Source of the DNA: Phycisphaeraceae bacterium
Lineage (GTDB): Bacteria > Planctomycetota > Phycisphaerae > Phycisphaerales > UBA1924
Assembly (NCBI GenBank): GCA_026126345.1
Contig: JAHCJH010000008.1
Span: 1 to 48,439, forward strand
Length of the DNA stretch: 48,439 nt
Direction of reading: 5' to 3'
The translations under genes and the position numbers were made by a program. The notes beneath the pieces were generated by a model. The model worked only from the letters and a program-made list of their open reading frames with translations. It was not told the origin of the DNA and made no database searches. Each line of letters begins with the position of its first letter. Position 1 is the first letter of the stretch. Below are positions 8,580 to 17,217 of this stretch, in pieces.

Positions 8580-10535
8580 GTGTTGGACGTCGGCGTCAGG
8601 CTGATCTTCCTCGCAGGGCTCACGCTGCCGGCGTGGGCCCTGCTGTGCATCGTCGCGGCCCGACGGTGGCCGGGGCTGACCGCCTCCGAGCGGGCGCTGG
8701 CCGGAGCGCTGCTGCTGGCGCTGCTGGTGCTCGCGGAGGTTGGGTGTCTGGGCTACCTCCCCGCCGCAATCGTGGCCCGGCCGCTGGACCTTCTGCCGTG
8801 GCTGCACGTGGCGGTCGTGGCGGGCCTGGCGTGGATCGCGCTTCGCCGGACCGGCGCCGTTCCACCGGCTGCGCCCCCGGCCGGGGCGGCCACACAGATC
8901 GGCGCATCGCTCGCGGTCCGCCCGCTGGTTCTCCTGGCGGCGGCCTGGTACGCCGTGCTGGGTTTCTACGCGGCGTGGAACGTTGATTGGTTGGCCGACG
9001 CGACGCTGTACCACGTGCCGCAGGTTCTGCAACCGTGGCAGGACGGCCGGCTCGGTCCGGTCCACGCGTCGGTGGTCTGGGCCGATTCGTACCCGCGCGC
9101 GGCGAGCCTGCTGAAGTTCTGGGCGATGCGGGTGAGCGGCACCGACGCGGCGATCAACATCGTTTCGTGGTGGTGGGGGGGTGTGTTCATGCTCGCGGTG
9201 TGCGTCGCCGGCCGTCGGCTGGGCATGGCCAGGACCGCGGGCCTGCTGGCGGCGGCGCTGGTCCCCACCGCGCCGATCTTCGGCCTGCTGACGGGGATCG
9301 GATACGCGGATCTTGACGTTTCGGCGTGCGTCGCGGCGTGCCTGGCGTTCGCGGTACCAAGGGCGGGCGAAGACTGGAGCCGTTCGGCGTTGGCTCCGTG
9401 CCTGGCGGGCGGGGTGCTGGCGCTCTGGATGAAGTTCTCGGCCTGCCTCGTCGTCGGTCTGGTGCTCGCCTTCCGGCTCGCCATCGCCGGCCGGGGGAGC
9501 CGTCAACCACTGGGGCGGTTCGCGTTGCTCGCAGGGGTGGCAGTGCTCGCGGCGGCCTGTCCGTACCTGGTGACATGGATGCGGTACGGCTCGCCGGTGT
9601 GGCCGATCCGGCTCGAAGTCGTCGGATGGACCATCTTCGATGGGCCGCACCCGATGGGGACGCTCACGCCCGGGCACGCCGAGGTCGTGCAGCGATTCGC
9701 CCAGCAGTGGACCGGTTGGTTCGCGGAATTGACGCCCGATTCATTCGGGAATCAAGGGCCGTTGTTCGGCGTGCTGCTGGCGCCGGCGATGCTGGCGGGG
9801 GTGGCCGCGGCTGTCGTGACCCGATCGGCGGGCTGGCTGCTGATGGCGTTGGCGGTGCTGTCGGTCTTCGTCGGACCGCAGATGCACGCGGGCCGGTACG
9901 GGCTGCACGTGCTCATGCCAGCGAGCCTGTTCGCGTGCTGGCTCGGCGTGAGCGTTCCGGATCGGGCCTGGCGCACCGGGCTGGCGGCGCTGGTGGGGCT
10001 GCTGATGCTCGGGAACATCGCGCTGCTGGCCCGGGGCCTGGTGCAGCAGCAGGAACGGTTGCACGCCGCGACCGAGCCGCACGGGCAAAGCCCGTGGACC
10101 TCCCGGCGCAACGGCGTCTGGCTCGATTCGTCGGCGGGACCGGAGCCCCGCTGGCCGGGCGCCGAGGCCAGGGCCGCGGCACGAGAATCCACGCCCGACG
10201 GTGGGCTCCTGATCAGCGCCGTTCACGGCGCGACCACGCTGCTGCACAACGCCCGGTACACGTACCGCGTGGAGCACCGTCCCGCGGCGGCCTGGCCGAT
10301 CGATCTCGACAAGACGCGTTCGCCGGCGTTTGGATCGGAGTCGATCGGCGCCTGGGTGCGGATGCTGCGGGAACTCGGCGCCGACACGGTGCTGGTGTAC
10401 GCGGGCAGTTGCGAGGATGACGCGCTGCGGACCCTCGGCAGCGGGTTCGCGCTCTGTCACCAGGACCGGTCCGCGGCGCCGACCTCGGTCCGGGTCTACC
10501 GGCGGTCGCCGCCCGATGGCGCGGCGTCGCCGTGA
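8580..10535 (+). CDS. Polytopic membrane protein, GT-C glycosyltransferase-like
   Basis: A 651-residue protein with about ten hydrophobic segments. After the third segment it carries NVDWLADATLYHVPQVLQPW. An acidic residue followed by YHxP in the first large loop is the feature of GT-C enzymes such as the ArnT/PMT families, where the Asp is catalytic. The soluble C-terminal part (about 500-651) has no motif I recognise. The expected substrate is a polyprenyl-phosphate sugar, but this is inference from fold type. The start is GTG 8580; no strong Shine-Dalgarno is seen, and coupling to the preceding gene is possible. Confidence 0.65.
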   Translation: MLDVGVRLIFLAGLTLPAWALLCIVAARRWPGLTASERALAGALLLALLVLAEVGCLGYLPAAIVARPLDLLPWLHVAVVAGLAWIALRRTGAVPPAAPPAGAATQIGASLAVRPLVLLAAAWYAVLGFYAAWNVDWLADATLYHVPQVLQPWQDGRLGPVHASVVWADSYPRAASLLKFWAMRVSGTDAAINIVSWWWGGVFMLAVCVAGRRLGMARTAGLLAAALVPTAPIFGLLTGIGYADLDVSACVAACLAFAVPRAGEDWSRSALAPCLAGGVLALWMKFSACLVVGLVLAFRLAIAGRGSRQPLGRFALLAGVAVLAAACPYLVTWMRYGSPVWPIRLEVVGWTIFDGPHPMGTLTPGHAEVVQRFAQQWTGWFAELTPDSFGNQGPLFGVLLAPAMLAGVAAAVVTRSAGWLLMALAVLSVFVGPQMHAGRYGLHVLMPASLFACWLGVSVPDRAWRTGLAALVGLLMLGNIALLARGLVQQQERLHAATEPHGQSPWTSRRNGVWLDSSAGPEPRWPGAEARAAARESTPDGGLLISAVHGATTLLHNARYTYRVEHRPAAAWPIDLDKTRSPAFGSESIGAWVRMLRELGADTVLVYAGSCEDDALRTLGSGFALCHQDRSAAPTSVRVYRRSPPDGAASP

Positions 10536-10548
10536 ATACGCTTGCGCC

Positions 10549-11706
10549 ATGACCCAGGTGCTCCACACGCCGACGACGGAATTCGAGAAACTCGACCGCT
10601 GCGCGGATCTGGACCATCGCCCGCGCGTGCTGCTGGGCAAAATGGGTCTCGACGGGCACGACCGCGGGGTCAAGGTGATCGCCCGGGCGCTGCGCGACAG
10701 CGGCGTGCACGTGATCTACAGCGGCCTGTGGCAGACGCCGCGAAGCCTGGCGATCTCGGCTCGCGACGAGGACTGCGACGTGATCGCCGCGAGCATGATG
10801 AGCAACTCGCACCTGGTGCTGGGGCCGCGCCTGGTGGCGGATCTGAAGGCCCTGGGGCGCGACGACCTTCCGGTGTACATGGGTGGCATTCTTCCTTCGG
10901 AGGACATCCCCCAGTTGCTGAAGGAGGGCATCGCCAAGTGCTTCACGACGGGCACGGGGTTGCTGGACATCGTCGAGGCGGTCAAGGGGTCGGTCAGGCC
11001 GATGGCCCAGCGCGTGCCGGGCGGTCACCCGGTGGCGCAGTTGGCCCGCGACATCAGCCTGCTGCACGCGGGCCGGCCGATCCGGACCGATGCGCCGCGT
11101 CGCCGCCCGAGGCGGGTGATCGGAGTCACGGGTTCCCCGGGCGCCGGCAAGAGCACCCTGGTGGCGCAGCTCGTGGGCGAGTACGCCCGGCGCGCCAAGG
11201 ACAATCCGGGCATGGGACGCGCCGCCGTGGTGGCGTTCGATCCGGTGAGCCCGCTGACCAGCGGCGCGCTGCTGGGAGACCGCCTGCGCGTCGACTTCAA
11301 CAACCTCGACGACAGCATCTTCTACCGATCGCTGGCCATCAGCGGCGAAGACTACCACGCGCTGGACGAGATCATCCAACTCATCGGCGGCTGCGCTCCG
11401 TCCGGAGGCGGCGCGTTCGAGACCGTGTTCGTCGAGACGGTCGGCGCGGGGCAGAACGAGACGCGCATCCGCAAGCACGTGGATCGCACGCTGGTGCTCC
11501 TCACTCCGGGCATGGGCGACGCCATCCAGATGGACAAGGCGGGCATCCTGGAGATCGCCGACGTGTTCGTGTGCAACAAGGCCGACTACCCGGGCCAGAA
11601 CGAACTGGTGAAGAATCTCCGCGACGTCGCGGGCCGCAAGCCGATCGCCGAGACCGTCGCGACCATGGGCAAGGGAATCCCCGAACTGCTGGACATGGTG
11701 CTCTGA
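10549..11706 (+). CDS. Fusion of a mutase-type B12-binding domain with a MeaB/ArgK GTPase, without mutase domain
   Basis: A 385-residue protein. Residues about 25-150 form a cobalamin-binding domain of the methylmalonyl-CoA mutase type (KMGLDGHDRG with the cobalt-ligand His37, then the SMMSNSH and VYMGG regions). Residues about 185-385 form a MeaB-type G3E GTPase: Walker A GSPGAGKST (195-203), DPVSP, VETVGAGQNE and the base motif NKAD. MeaB loads and protects adenosylcobalamin in mutases. IcmF has the same two domains fused to the mutase, but here the protein stops after the GTPase and no mutase gene is adjacent. It probably serves a mutase catalytic subunit encoded elsewhere. The start is ATG 10549, 14 nt after the preceding gene. 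Confidence 0.88.
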   Translation: MTQVLHTPTTEFEKLDRCADLDHRPRVLLGKMGLDGHDRGVKVIARALRDSGVHVIYSGLWQTPRSLAISARDEDCDVIAASMMSNSHLVLGPRLVADLKALGRDDLPVYMGGILPSEDIPQLLKEGIAKCFTTGTGLLDIVEAVKGSVRPMAQRVPGGHPVAQLARDISLLHAGRPIRTDAPRRRPRRVIGVTGSPGAGKSTLVAQLVGEYARRAKDNPGMGRAAVVAFDPVSPLTSGALLGDRLRVDFNNLDDSIFYRSLAISGEDYHALDEIIQLIGGCAPSGGGAFETVFVETVGAGQNETRIRKHVDRTLVLLTPGMGDAIQMDKAGILEIADVFVCNKADYPGQNELVKNLRDVAGRKPIAETVATMGKGIPELLDMVL

Positions 11707-11749
11707 CACCATCCCGGCCGGCGTCGGCTCGAGCGGGACTCACGCAAGC

Positions 11750-12781
11750 ATGGCCGACGAGCCGACCACCCCGCCGCCGCGCACCATGCAGTGCATGGAG
11801 GTGTGGGGCGGCAACGGGGCGGGCGACAACGGCGTGACGATGCCGGGTCTGGACGCCTGGGTGCTCGCCCGCCCGTACGAGGGGCAGGCCGAGGGGGGCG
11901 ACATCCACTACGTGTCGTCGTGCGGCACGGGCCGGATCAGCCGCGTGCTGGTGGCCGACGTCTCGGGCCACGGCCGGCAGGTCGCGGACCTGGCGGTGGC
12001 GCTGCGCAACATGATGCGGCGGTACGTGAACTACGTGGACCAGACGCGCCTGGTGGAACGGATGAACCGGGAGTTCGCGGCGATGGAGCAGTCGGGTCGG
12101 TTCGCGACGGCCGTGGTCGCGACCTTCTGGGCGCCGACGGACTACCTGGTGGCCTGCAACGCCGGCCACCCGCCGCCGATCGCCTACAGCGGCCGGCATC
12201 GCTCCTGGCAGGTGCTGCGGGACGAATCCCCGGGCGAACCGGCCGGGGGCGAACCGACGAATCTGCCCCTGGGGATCATCGACGAATCCCGGTACGAGCA
12301 GTTCGCCGTTCGGCTGCGCTCGGGCGACCTGGTGGTCTTCTACAGCGATGCGCTGATTGAGGCCCGGCTTCCCGACGGTCGCGAGCTGGGTGAGAGGGGG
12401 CTTCTGGATGCGGCCCGCACGCTCGATCCGTCCGACGGCGCATCGTTCGCCCGGCGACTGTACGACGAGGTGGTTCGGCGGTGCGGCGGCGCCGAACCGA
12501 AGGACGACGTCACCATCCTGGTCATGCGGCCCAACGGCCTCAAGCCGCGGCCGACGATCGGGCAGCGGTTCGGCTCGCCGCTGCGGTTCCTGCGGCTGCT
12601 GGCGGCGAAGGTACGCCCTGGCGCAGCGCCGGTGCCCTGGCCGGAGGTGCGGTTGGAGAATCTCATGGGCCCGTTCAGCCGGCGCATCAACGAGCGGTGG
12701 GGGCGCGGCGCGCCCGACCTGAGGTCCGGCCCGGGCCCGGGCGGTTCCGACGGACGCCCTACTCAAAGCGCAGGTGCTTGA
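11750..12781 (+). CDS. Cytoplasmic SpoIIE/PP2C-type protein phosphatase
   Basis: A 343-residue phosphatase with no membrane segment. Seen motifs are EGGDIHYVSSC (metal site), LVADVSGHGRQVADLA, CNAGHPPPIAY, FYSDALIEAR and the late DDVTILVM with the metal-binding Asp. The family dephosphorylates anti-sigma factor antagonists in partner-switching systems. This is the second such enzyme in the window, and neither has a neighbouring anti-sigma kinase. The C-terminal 75 residues are basic and unfamiliar. It converges on the AMP nucleosidase gene with a 23-nt overlap. Confidence 0.88.
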   Translation: MADEPTTPPPRTMQCMEVWGGNGAGDNGVTMPGLDAWVLARPYEGQAEGGDIHYVSSCGTGRISRVLVADVSGHGRQVADLAVALRNMMRRYVNYVDQTRLVERMNREFAAMEQSGRFATAVVATFWAPTDYLVACNAGHPPPIAYSGRHRSWQVLRDESPGEPAGGEPTNLPLGIIDESRYEQFAVRLRSGDLVVFYSDALIEARLPDGRELGERGLLDAARTLDPSDGASFARRLYDEVVRRCGGAEPKDDVTILVMRPNGLKPRPTIGQRFGSPLRFLRLLAAKVRPGAAPVPWPEVRLENLMGPFSRRINERWGRGAPDLRSGPGPGGSDGRPTQSAGA

Positions 12782-13529
12782 CGCTCTCGCCGGAGTCGCG
12801 CAGGTCCACCAGCGCCTCGATGCCGATCTCCAGGTGCGTGCGGACGAACGCTTCGGTGACCGCCCGGTCGCTGTCGGCGGTCTTGACGCCCTCGGGGGTC
12901 ATGGGGCTGTCGGAGACCAGCAGCAGCGCTCCCTTGGGGATGGAATTCACGAACCCCACCAGGAAGATCGTCGCCGTCTCCATGTCGATCCCGATCGCCC
13001 GGATGCGCCGCAGGTACTCGCGGAAGTGCTCGTCGTGCTCCCAGACGCGACGGTTGGTCGTGTAGACGGTTCCGGTCCAGTAGTCGCAGTGATGCTGGAC
13101 GATCGACGCGCTGACGGCCCGCTGCAGGCGGAACGAGGGCAGCGCGGGCACCTCCGGGGGCATGTACTCGTTGCTGGTCCCCTCGCCACGGATCGCCGCG
13201 ATCGGCAGAACGAAATCGCCGACCTTGGCCTTCTTCAGGCCGCCGCACTTGCCCAGGAAGAGAACGGCGCTCGGCTCCACGGCGGCGAGCAGGTCCATGG
13301 TCGTCGCGGCCATGGCCGAACCCATGCCGAAGTTCAGGATGGTGATGTTCCGGGCGGAGGCGGTCTGCATGGGCCGGTCGCGTCCGAGCACGGGAACCCC
13401 GAACCGCTCGGCGAACATCTCGACGTAGTTCATGAAGTTCGTCAGCAGGATGTACTTGCCGAAGCGGTCGATGGGCAAGCCGGTGTAACGGGGGAGCCAG
13501 TCGCGCACGATCTCCGCCTTGCTCTTCAT
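12759..13529 (-). CDS. amn: AMP nucleosidase
   Basis: A 256-residue protein of the short AMP nucleosidase type, which cleaves AMP to adenine and ribose 5-phosphate. It is a phosphorylase-superfamily fold. The N terminus (KAEIVRDWLPRYTGLPIDRF, then GKYILLTNFMNYVEMFAE) is characteristic. ILNFGMGSAMAATTMDLLAA, FLGKCGGLKKAKVGDFVLP and AIGIDMETATIFLVG form the nucleoside and phosphate pockets. ATG 13529 was chosen over an upstream in-frame start at 13574 because it matches the family's usual N terminus. It lies divergent to the MFS gene. Confidence 0.93.
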   Translation of the reverse strand: MKSKAEIVRDWLPRYTGLPIDRFGKYILLTNFMNYVEMFAERFGVPVLGRDRPMQTASARNITILNFGMGSAMAATTMDLLAAVEPSAVLFLGKCGGLKKAKVGDFVLPIAAIRGEGTSNEYMPPEVPALPSFRLQRAVSASIVQHHCDYWTGTVYTTNRRVWEHDEHFREYLRRIRAIGIDMETATIFLVGFVNSIPKGALLLVSDSPMTPEGVKTADSDRAVTEAFVRTHLEIGIEALVDLRDSGESVKHLRFE

Positions 13530-13603
13530 GGTGGCCAAGCGTACCGCCACCGGGCCCGCGCCCGCTATGCTCACGCGGCCCCTCCCTCCCGGCAGCCGAC
13601 CCG

Positions 13604-14908
13604 ATGAGCACGCCCACGCCGATCCAGCCCAGCCCAGCGCCGCCGCACCGCAAGGCCAACCTCAATTTCATCTTCCTGACCCTGCTGCTGGACGTGCTGG
13701 GGTTCAGCCTGCTGATCCCCGTGGCGCCCAAGCTCGTGGCCGAGGTGCAGGGCCTGCCGATCCGCGGGAGCGAGAGCGAGACGAGCCTCGAGTACGGCCT
13801 GCTGGTGGCGACGTACGCCGCCATGCAGTTCTTCTTCGCGCCCGTGCTCGGGTCGCTGTCGGACCGCTTCGGCCGGCGGCCGGTGATCCTGATTTCGCTG
13901 TTGGGCTCGGGGCTGGATTACATCGCCGCGGCGCTGGCGCCGAACCTGGCCGTGCTGTTCATCACGCGGGCGATTAACGGGCTCAGCGGGGCGAACATCA
14001 CCGCGTGCAGCGCGTACATCGCCGACGTCACGCCGCCGGAGCGCCGGGCCGCGGGCTTCGGCATCGTGGGCGCCGCCTTCGGCATCGGGTTCGTCATCGG
14101 TCCGCTGGCGGGCAGCTACCTCGCCGAGTTCGGCCTGCGGGTGCCGTTCATGGTCGCGGCGGGCCTGACGCTGGCGAACTGGCTGTACGGGTTGCTGGTG
14201 CTTCCCGAGTCGCTGCCGAAGGAGCACCGCCGACCGTTCAGCTGGCGACGGGCCAACGCGTTCGGTTCGCTCGCCTGGCTGGGCACGCACAGGCTGGTGG
14301 CCACGCTGGCGGCCTCGGTGTTCCTGCTCAACATCTCCCAGTTCGCGCTGCACGCGACATGGGTGCTGGCGATGGGGCTGCGGTTCCAGTGGAGCAACAC
14401 CGACGTGGGGTGGTCGCTGTTCATCGTCGGACTGTCGGCCGCGATCGTGCAGGGCGGGTTGGCGCGGCGGATCATCCCGGCCCTGGGCGAGCGGGCGTGC
14501 CTGCTTGGAGGCCTGGTGATCGGCGTCTTCGCCTACATCGGCTACGGCGCGGCGACGCACGGATGGATGATGTACGCCATCATCGCGGCGGCGTCGATCG
14601 GCGCCGTCGCGGGGCCGGCGATGCAGGGTGTCATGTCCAAGTCCATCCCGCCGACCGAGCAAGGAATGCTGCAGGGCTCGTTGGCGAGCCTGGCGTGCGT
14701 GTCGCAGGTGCTCGGGTACCTGATGGGCACGGGCGTGTTCCGGCTCTTCACGCACCACGACGCGGCGGTGAAGGTGCCGGGGGCGAACTTCTACGCCAGC
14801 GCCGCGGTCTGCGCGATAGCCCTGGTCCCGGTGCTGGTCGCCTGGAAGCGGCTGCCGCGGACCGTGCGGGAGCCGGGCGACGAGACGATCCGGATCCCCG
14901 CGCGGTAG
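13604..14908 (+). CDS. MFS exporter of the TetA/TCR type
   Basis: A 434-residue, 12-helix major facilitator. The signature of the Tet group is present: LLLDVLGFSLLIPVAPKL in helix 1, GSLSDRFGRRPVILIS in loop 2-3, and NITACSAYIADVTPPERRA with GIVGAAFGIGFVIGPLAG in helices 4-5. Such proteins are proton-driven drug or metabolite exporters. Tetracycline as substrate is not implied, since chromosomal homologues are widespread. No repressor gene is adjacent. The ATG at 13604 begins a 20-residue Pro-rich tail before helix 1. Confidence 0.88.
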   Translation: MSTPTPIQPSPAPPHRKANLNFIFLTLLLDVLGFSLLIPVAPKLVAEVQGLPIRGSESETSLEYGLLVATYAAMQFFFAPVLGSLSDRFGRRPVILISLLGSGLDYIAAALAPNLAVLFITRAINGLSGANITACSAYIADVTPPERRAAGFGIVGAAFGIGFVIGPLAGSYLAEFGLRVPFMVAAGLTLANWLYGLLVLPESLPKEHRRPFSWRRANAFGSLAWLGTHRLVATLAASVFLLNISQFALHATWVLAMGLRFQWSNTDVGWSLFIVGLSAAIVQGGLARRIIPALGERACLLGGLVIGVFAYIGYGAATHGWMMYAIIAAASIGAVAGPAMQGVMSKSIPPTEQGMLQGSLASLACVSQVLGYLMGTGVFRLFTHHDAAVKVPGANFYASAAVCAIALVPVLVAWKRLPRTVREPGDETIRIPAR

Positions 14909-14940
14909 AAGTCGCGGTGGTCGGAGCGCGGTCGGCGTTC

Positions 14941-15432
14941 TCAGCTCTTCATGTTGACGAATTGCAGCGGCAGGCCGAGGTTGGCCCCGTTGAGCAGGCG
15001 GATGACCGACTGCAGGTCGTCGATCTGCTTGCCGTTGACGCGCACCTCTTCGCCCTGGATGGACGCCTGGACCTTGAGCTTGGAGTCCTTGATCTGCTTG
15101 ACGATCTGCTTGGCGATGTCCTGCTCGATGCCGTCCTGGATCTTCACCTCGCACTTGAGCTTGCCGGCGGCGCCGGCCTCGCCCTCGCCCCACTTGAAGG
15201 CCTTGAGATCCAGCCCCCGCCGGTGCGCGGCGGACTCGAACATCTCGCGGATGCCGCGGAGCTTGGTGCCGTCGTCGGTCAGAATCCTGAGCTTCTTCTC
15301 CTTCCGATCCACCGAGATCTCCGCGGTCGCGCCGCGGAAATCGAAGCGCGAGGCGATGGCCTTGAGGGTGTTGTTGATGGCGTTGTCGAGTTCGGCGAAG
15401 TTGAAGCGCGAGACGATGTCGAATGAGGGCAT
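14941..15432 (-). CDS. yajQ: YajQ-family nucleotide-binding protein
   Basis: A 163-residue protein, the normal length of the UPF0234/YajQ family. The N terminus MPSFDIVSRFNFAELDNAIN and the end ANLGLPLQFVNMKS are diagnostic. The fold is two tandem ferredoxin-like RNA-binding-like domains; homologues bind nucleotides, including cyclic di-GMP in Xanthomonas. It is the last gene of a minus-strand series beginning with topoisomerase VI subunit B and lies 42 nt after the subunit A gene. Confidence 0.95.
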   Translation of the reverse strand: MPSFDIVSRFNFAELDNAINNTLKAIASRFDFRGATAEISVDRKEKKLRILTDDGTKLRGIREMFESAAHRRGLDLKAFKWGEGEAGAAGKLKCEVKIQDGIEQDIAKQIVKQIKDSKLKVQASIQGEEVRVNGKQIDDLQSVIRLLNGANLGLPLQFVNMKS

Positions 15433-15474
15433 GCGGTCGGGTCCTTGCTGTGGCCCGGGCGGCCGGGCGGGGCG

Positions 15475-16602
15475 TCAATCGAGCCAATCCTTGGCCTTGA
15501 GCCGCTGGGGAACGTACTCCTCGGTGACGTAGGAGATGTCCTTGGCGATGAGCGATTCGACTTCCATCTTGAAGCCATTGTTGAGCAGTCCCTGGATTTC
15601 CTTCTGCCAGGCTCGGTTGTCCTCGAACCACGGGTAGGCGAGGATCTCCTTGGCCCGCTTGACGTCGTTCTCCGTCAGGTCGATCTTGACAGCCTCCGGG
15701 AGTCCGCACTCCTTGTAGTCCTTGGCGCGGATGCCCAGGAAGCGGGCCTCGGGGATCGCCAGGCGCGTGCTCTCGAACGCCAGGCTGATGGACCCTTGCT
15801 TGATGACGCTGTAGATGTAGTGCCCCCAGGGGTCGCAGTCGAGCAGGCAGATGATCGGCAGCCCCAGCTCCTGGTTGAGGCGCTGGAGCAGGCGGCGGCA
15901 CCCGCGCGGCGGTTGACCCGACCCGTGCGTCAGCACGCAGTTGTTCTTTTCCCAGAACCGGTCTTCGTTGAAGCGATTCCAGACGGTGCCCTTCTCGACG
16001 TGAAGAACGAACTTGGCCTCGCACTTCTTGAACTGGATCACGTCGGGTTCGACGATGCTCGGCATCGCGTAGCCGCCCGAGCCCATGCGGCGGCAATCGA
16101 TCTCGTCGCCCTTGTCCACGACGGTGATGTTGCCGACCATGGCCCCGCGGTTCTCGGCGAAGATGTGCAGCTCTTCCCGCAGCGAGCCCAGCGCGACCTC
16201 CAGATCCTCCAGGATCGGGTCGCTCTCGTCCTGGGTGTCGAAGGTGTTCTCCCTGGTGCCGGCGACGGTGTGCTTGGCCTTGTAGAACACGCCGCGGAGG
16301 CTCGCGGTCTTGCCCGCCTCGACCAGGTCCTTGATGGTGCTGGCGTGGAGCATGGTCTGCATGAACTGCTTGGCCTGGTTCAGGTTGAACAGCTCGCGCT
16401 CGGCGGTGGCCGAGCCCATCTCCAGGATGCCCCGCTTCTTGTTCCAGAGCGTGTTGCTCTTGGTGCGCGTGGGGATATCCAGCTTCGGCTCGCGCCCGGC
16501 CAGCGCCTTCCTGGCCACGTCATCGGCCAGTTGCACCAGCTTGGAGATCGTCTTGTGGTCCCGCTGCTTCAGCGTGGCGGTGTTGGACTTGCCTTTGGCC
16601 AT
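15475..16602 (-). CDS. top6A: DNA topoisomerase VI subunit A (Spo11-like)
   Basis: A 375-residue protein homologous to TopoVI-A/Spo11, the DNA-cleaving subunit of type IIB topoisomerase. The winged-helix catalytic region has LRGVFYKAKH, giving Tyr107 as the likely active-site tyrosine. The Toprim domain shows FVLHVEKG with Glu203 and LLDCDPWGHYIYSV with Asp255 and Asp257 for Mg2+. An extended N-terminal part of about 90 residues precedes the winged helix, so the length is comparable with archaeal subunit A. Subunit B is encoded upstream on the same strand, separated by two unrelated genes. Topoisomerase VI is standard in archaea and plants but uncommon in bacteria. Confidence 0.93.
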   Translation of the reverse strand: MAKGKSNTATLKQRDHKTISKLVQLADDVARKALAGREPKLDIPTRTKSNTLWNKKRGILEMGSATAERELFNLNQAKQFMQTMLHASTIKDLVEAGKTASLRGVFYKAKHTVAGTRENTFDTQDESDPILEDLEVALGSLREELHIFAENRGAMVGNITVVDKGDEIDCRRMGSGGYAMPSIVEPDVIQFKKCEAKFVLHVEKGTVWNRFNEDRFWEKNNCVLTHGSGQPPRGCRRLLQRLNQELGLPIICLLDCDPWGHYIYSVIKQGSISLAFESTRLAIPEARFLGIRAKDYKECGLPEAVKIDLTENDVKRAKEILAYPWFEDNRAWQKEIQGLLNNGFKMEVESLIAKDISYVTEEYVPQRLKAKDWLD

Positions 16603-16674
16603 GTCGCGGCACTCCGTTGCCGTGGGGGTATTGCGGTCGAGTGTACGGCGGAGGCCGCGGGAACGCGGCGCCGG

Positions 16675-17217
16675 TCAGGACCTGGTGAACTCCAGCTCAA
16701 CGACGCCCGAGGCGAACCGCTCCGTCCGCCGCGCGGCGAAACGTCTCGGAGCGTGGGCCTCCACGCCGCGCCCGAACAGTCGCACCCCCGAGCCCAGGAC
16801 CATCGGGACGACGAACAGGCGGATCCGATCGATGAGCCCCGATTCGAGGAACGCGGCGTTGGTCTCGCCGCCGCCGACCAGCCACACCCGGCGGGTCGCC
16901 GCGGGCAACGCGTCGACGGCGGCGCCCGGATGACCCCGGACGGGAAGCACGCGGGCCCCGGCCGGACCGTCCGGCAGCGGGCGACCGGCAAAGACCAAGG
17001 TCGGACGCGGGCCATAGGTCCACGGGTGCCGCAGGGCGAACTCGAAGGTAACGCGGCCCATGGCCAGCGCGTCGACGGAGCTCAGGAACTCGTCGAAGCC
17101 CGCCAGCGCGTCGGCGAACGGGTCGAGCCACGCGACCGAGCCGTCGCCGTCGGCGATGAACCCGTCGATCGACGCCGCGATGTACAGGACGATCTCCGGA
17201 CGCATGCGCTGGGTCAT
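16675..17217 (-). CDS. RibD_C/dihydrofolate reductase-like protein
   Basis: A 180-residue protein of the RibD C-terminal/DHFR-like family, which usually uses NADPH. The N terminus EIVLYIAASIDGFIADGDGS is the family hallmark. DALAMGRVTFEFAL, VFAGRPL, VWLVGGGETNAAFLESGLID and PMVLGSGVRLFG follow in order. The substrate is unknown; these standalone proteins are often annotated as dihydrofolate reductases without proof. Its start overlaps the stop of the upstream LURP-one-like gene (ATGA), and topoisomerase VI subunit A follows after 72 nt. Confidence 0.88.
   Translation of the reverse strand: MTQRMRPEIVLYIAASIDGFIADGDGSVAWLDPFADALAGFDEFLSSVDALAMGRVTFEFALRHPWTYGPRPTLVFAGRPLPDGPAGARVLPVRGHPGAAVDALPAATRRVWLVGGGETNAAFLESGLIDRIRLFVVPMVLGSGVRLFGRGVEAHAPRRFAARRTERFASGVVELEFTRS

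Noticed and set aside
7074-9677. A minus-strand open frame of over 800 codons across 7074-9677
   Set aside because: It is a GC-bias shadow of at least three real genes; composition is Arg/Pro/Gly-rich with no recognisable domain.
13571-16096. A long minus-strand open frame over the MFS and topoisomerase VI A genes
   Set aside because: It reads the MFS gene in antisense and yajQ and topoisomerase VI A in another frame; all three have clear family identity in their own frames.
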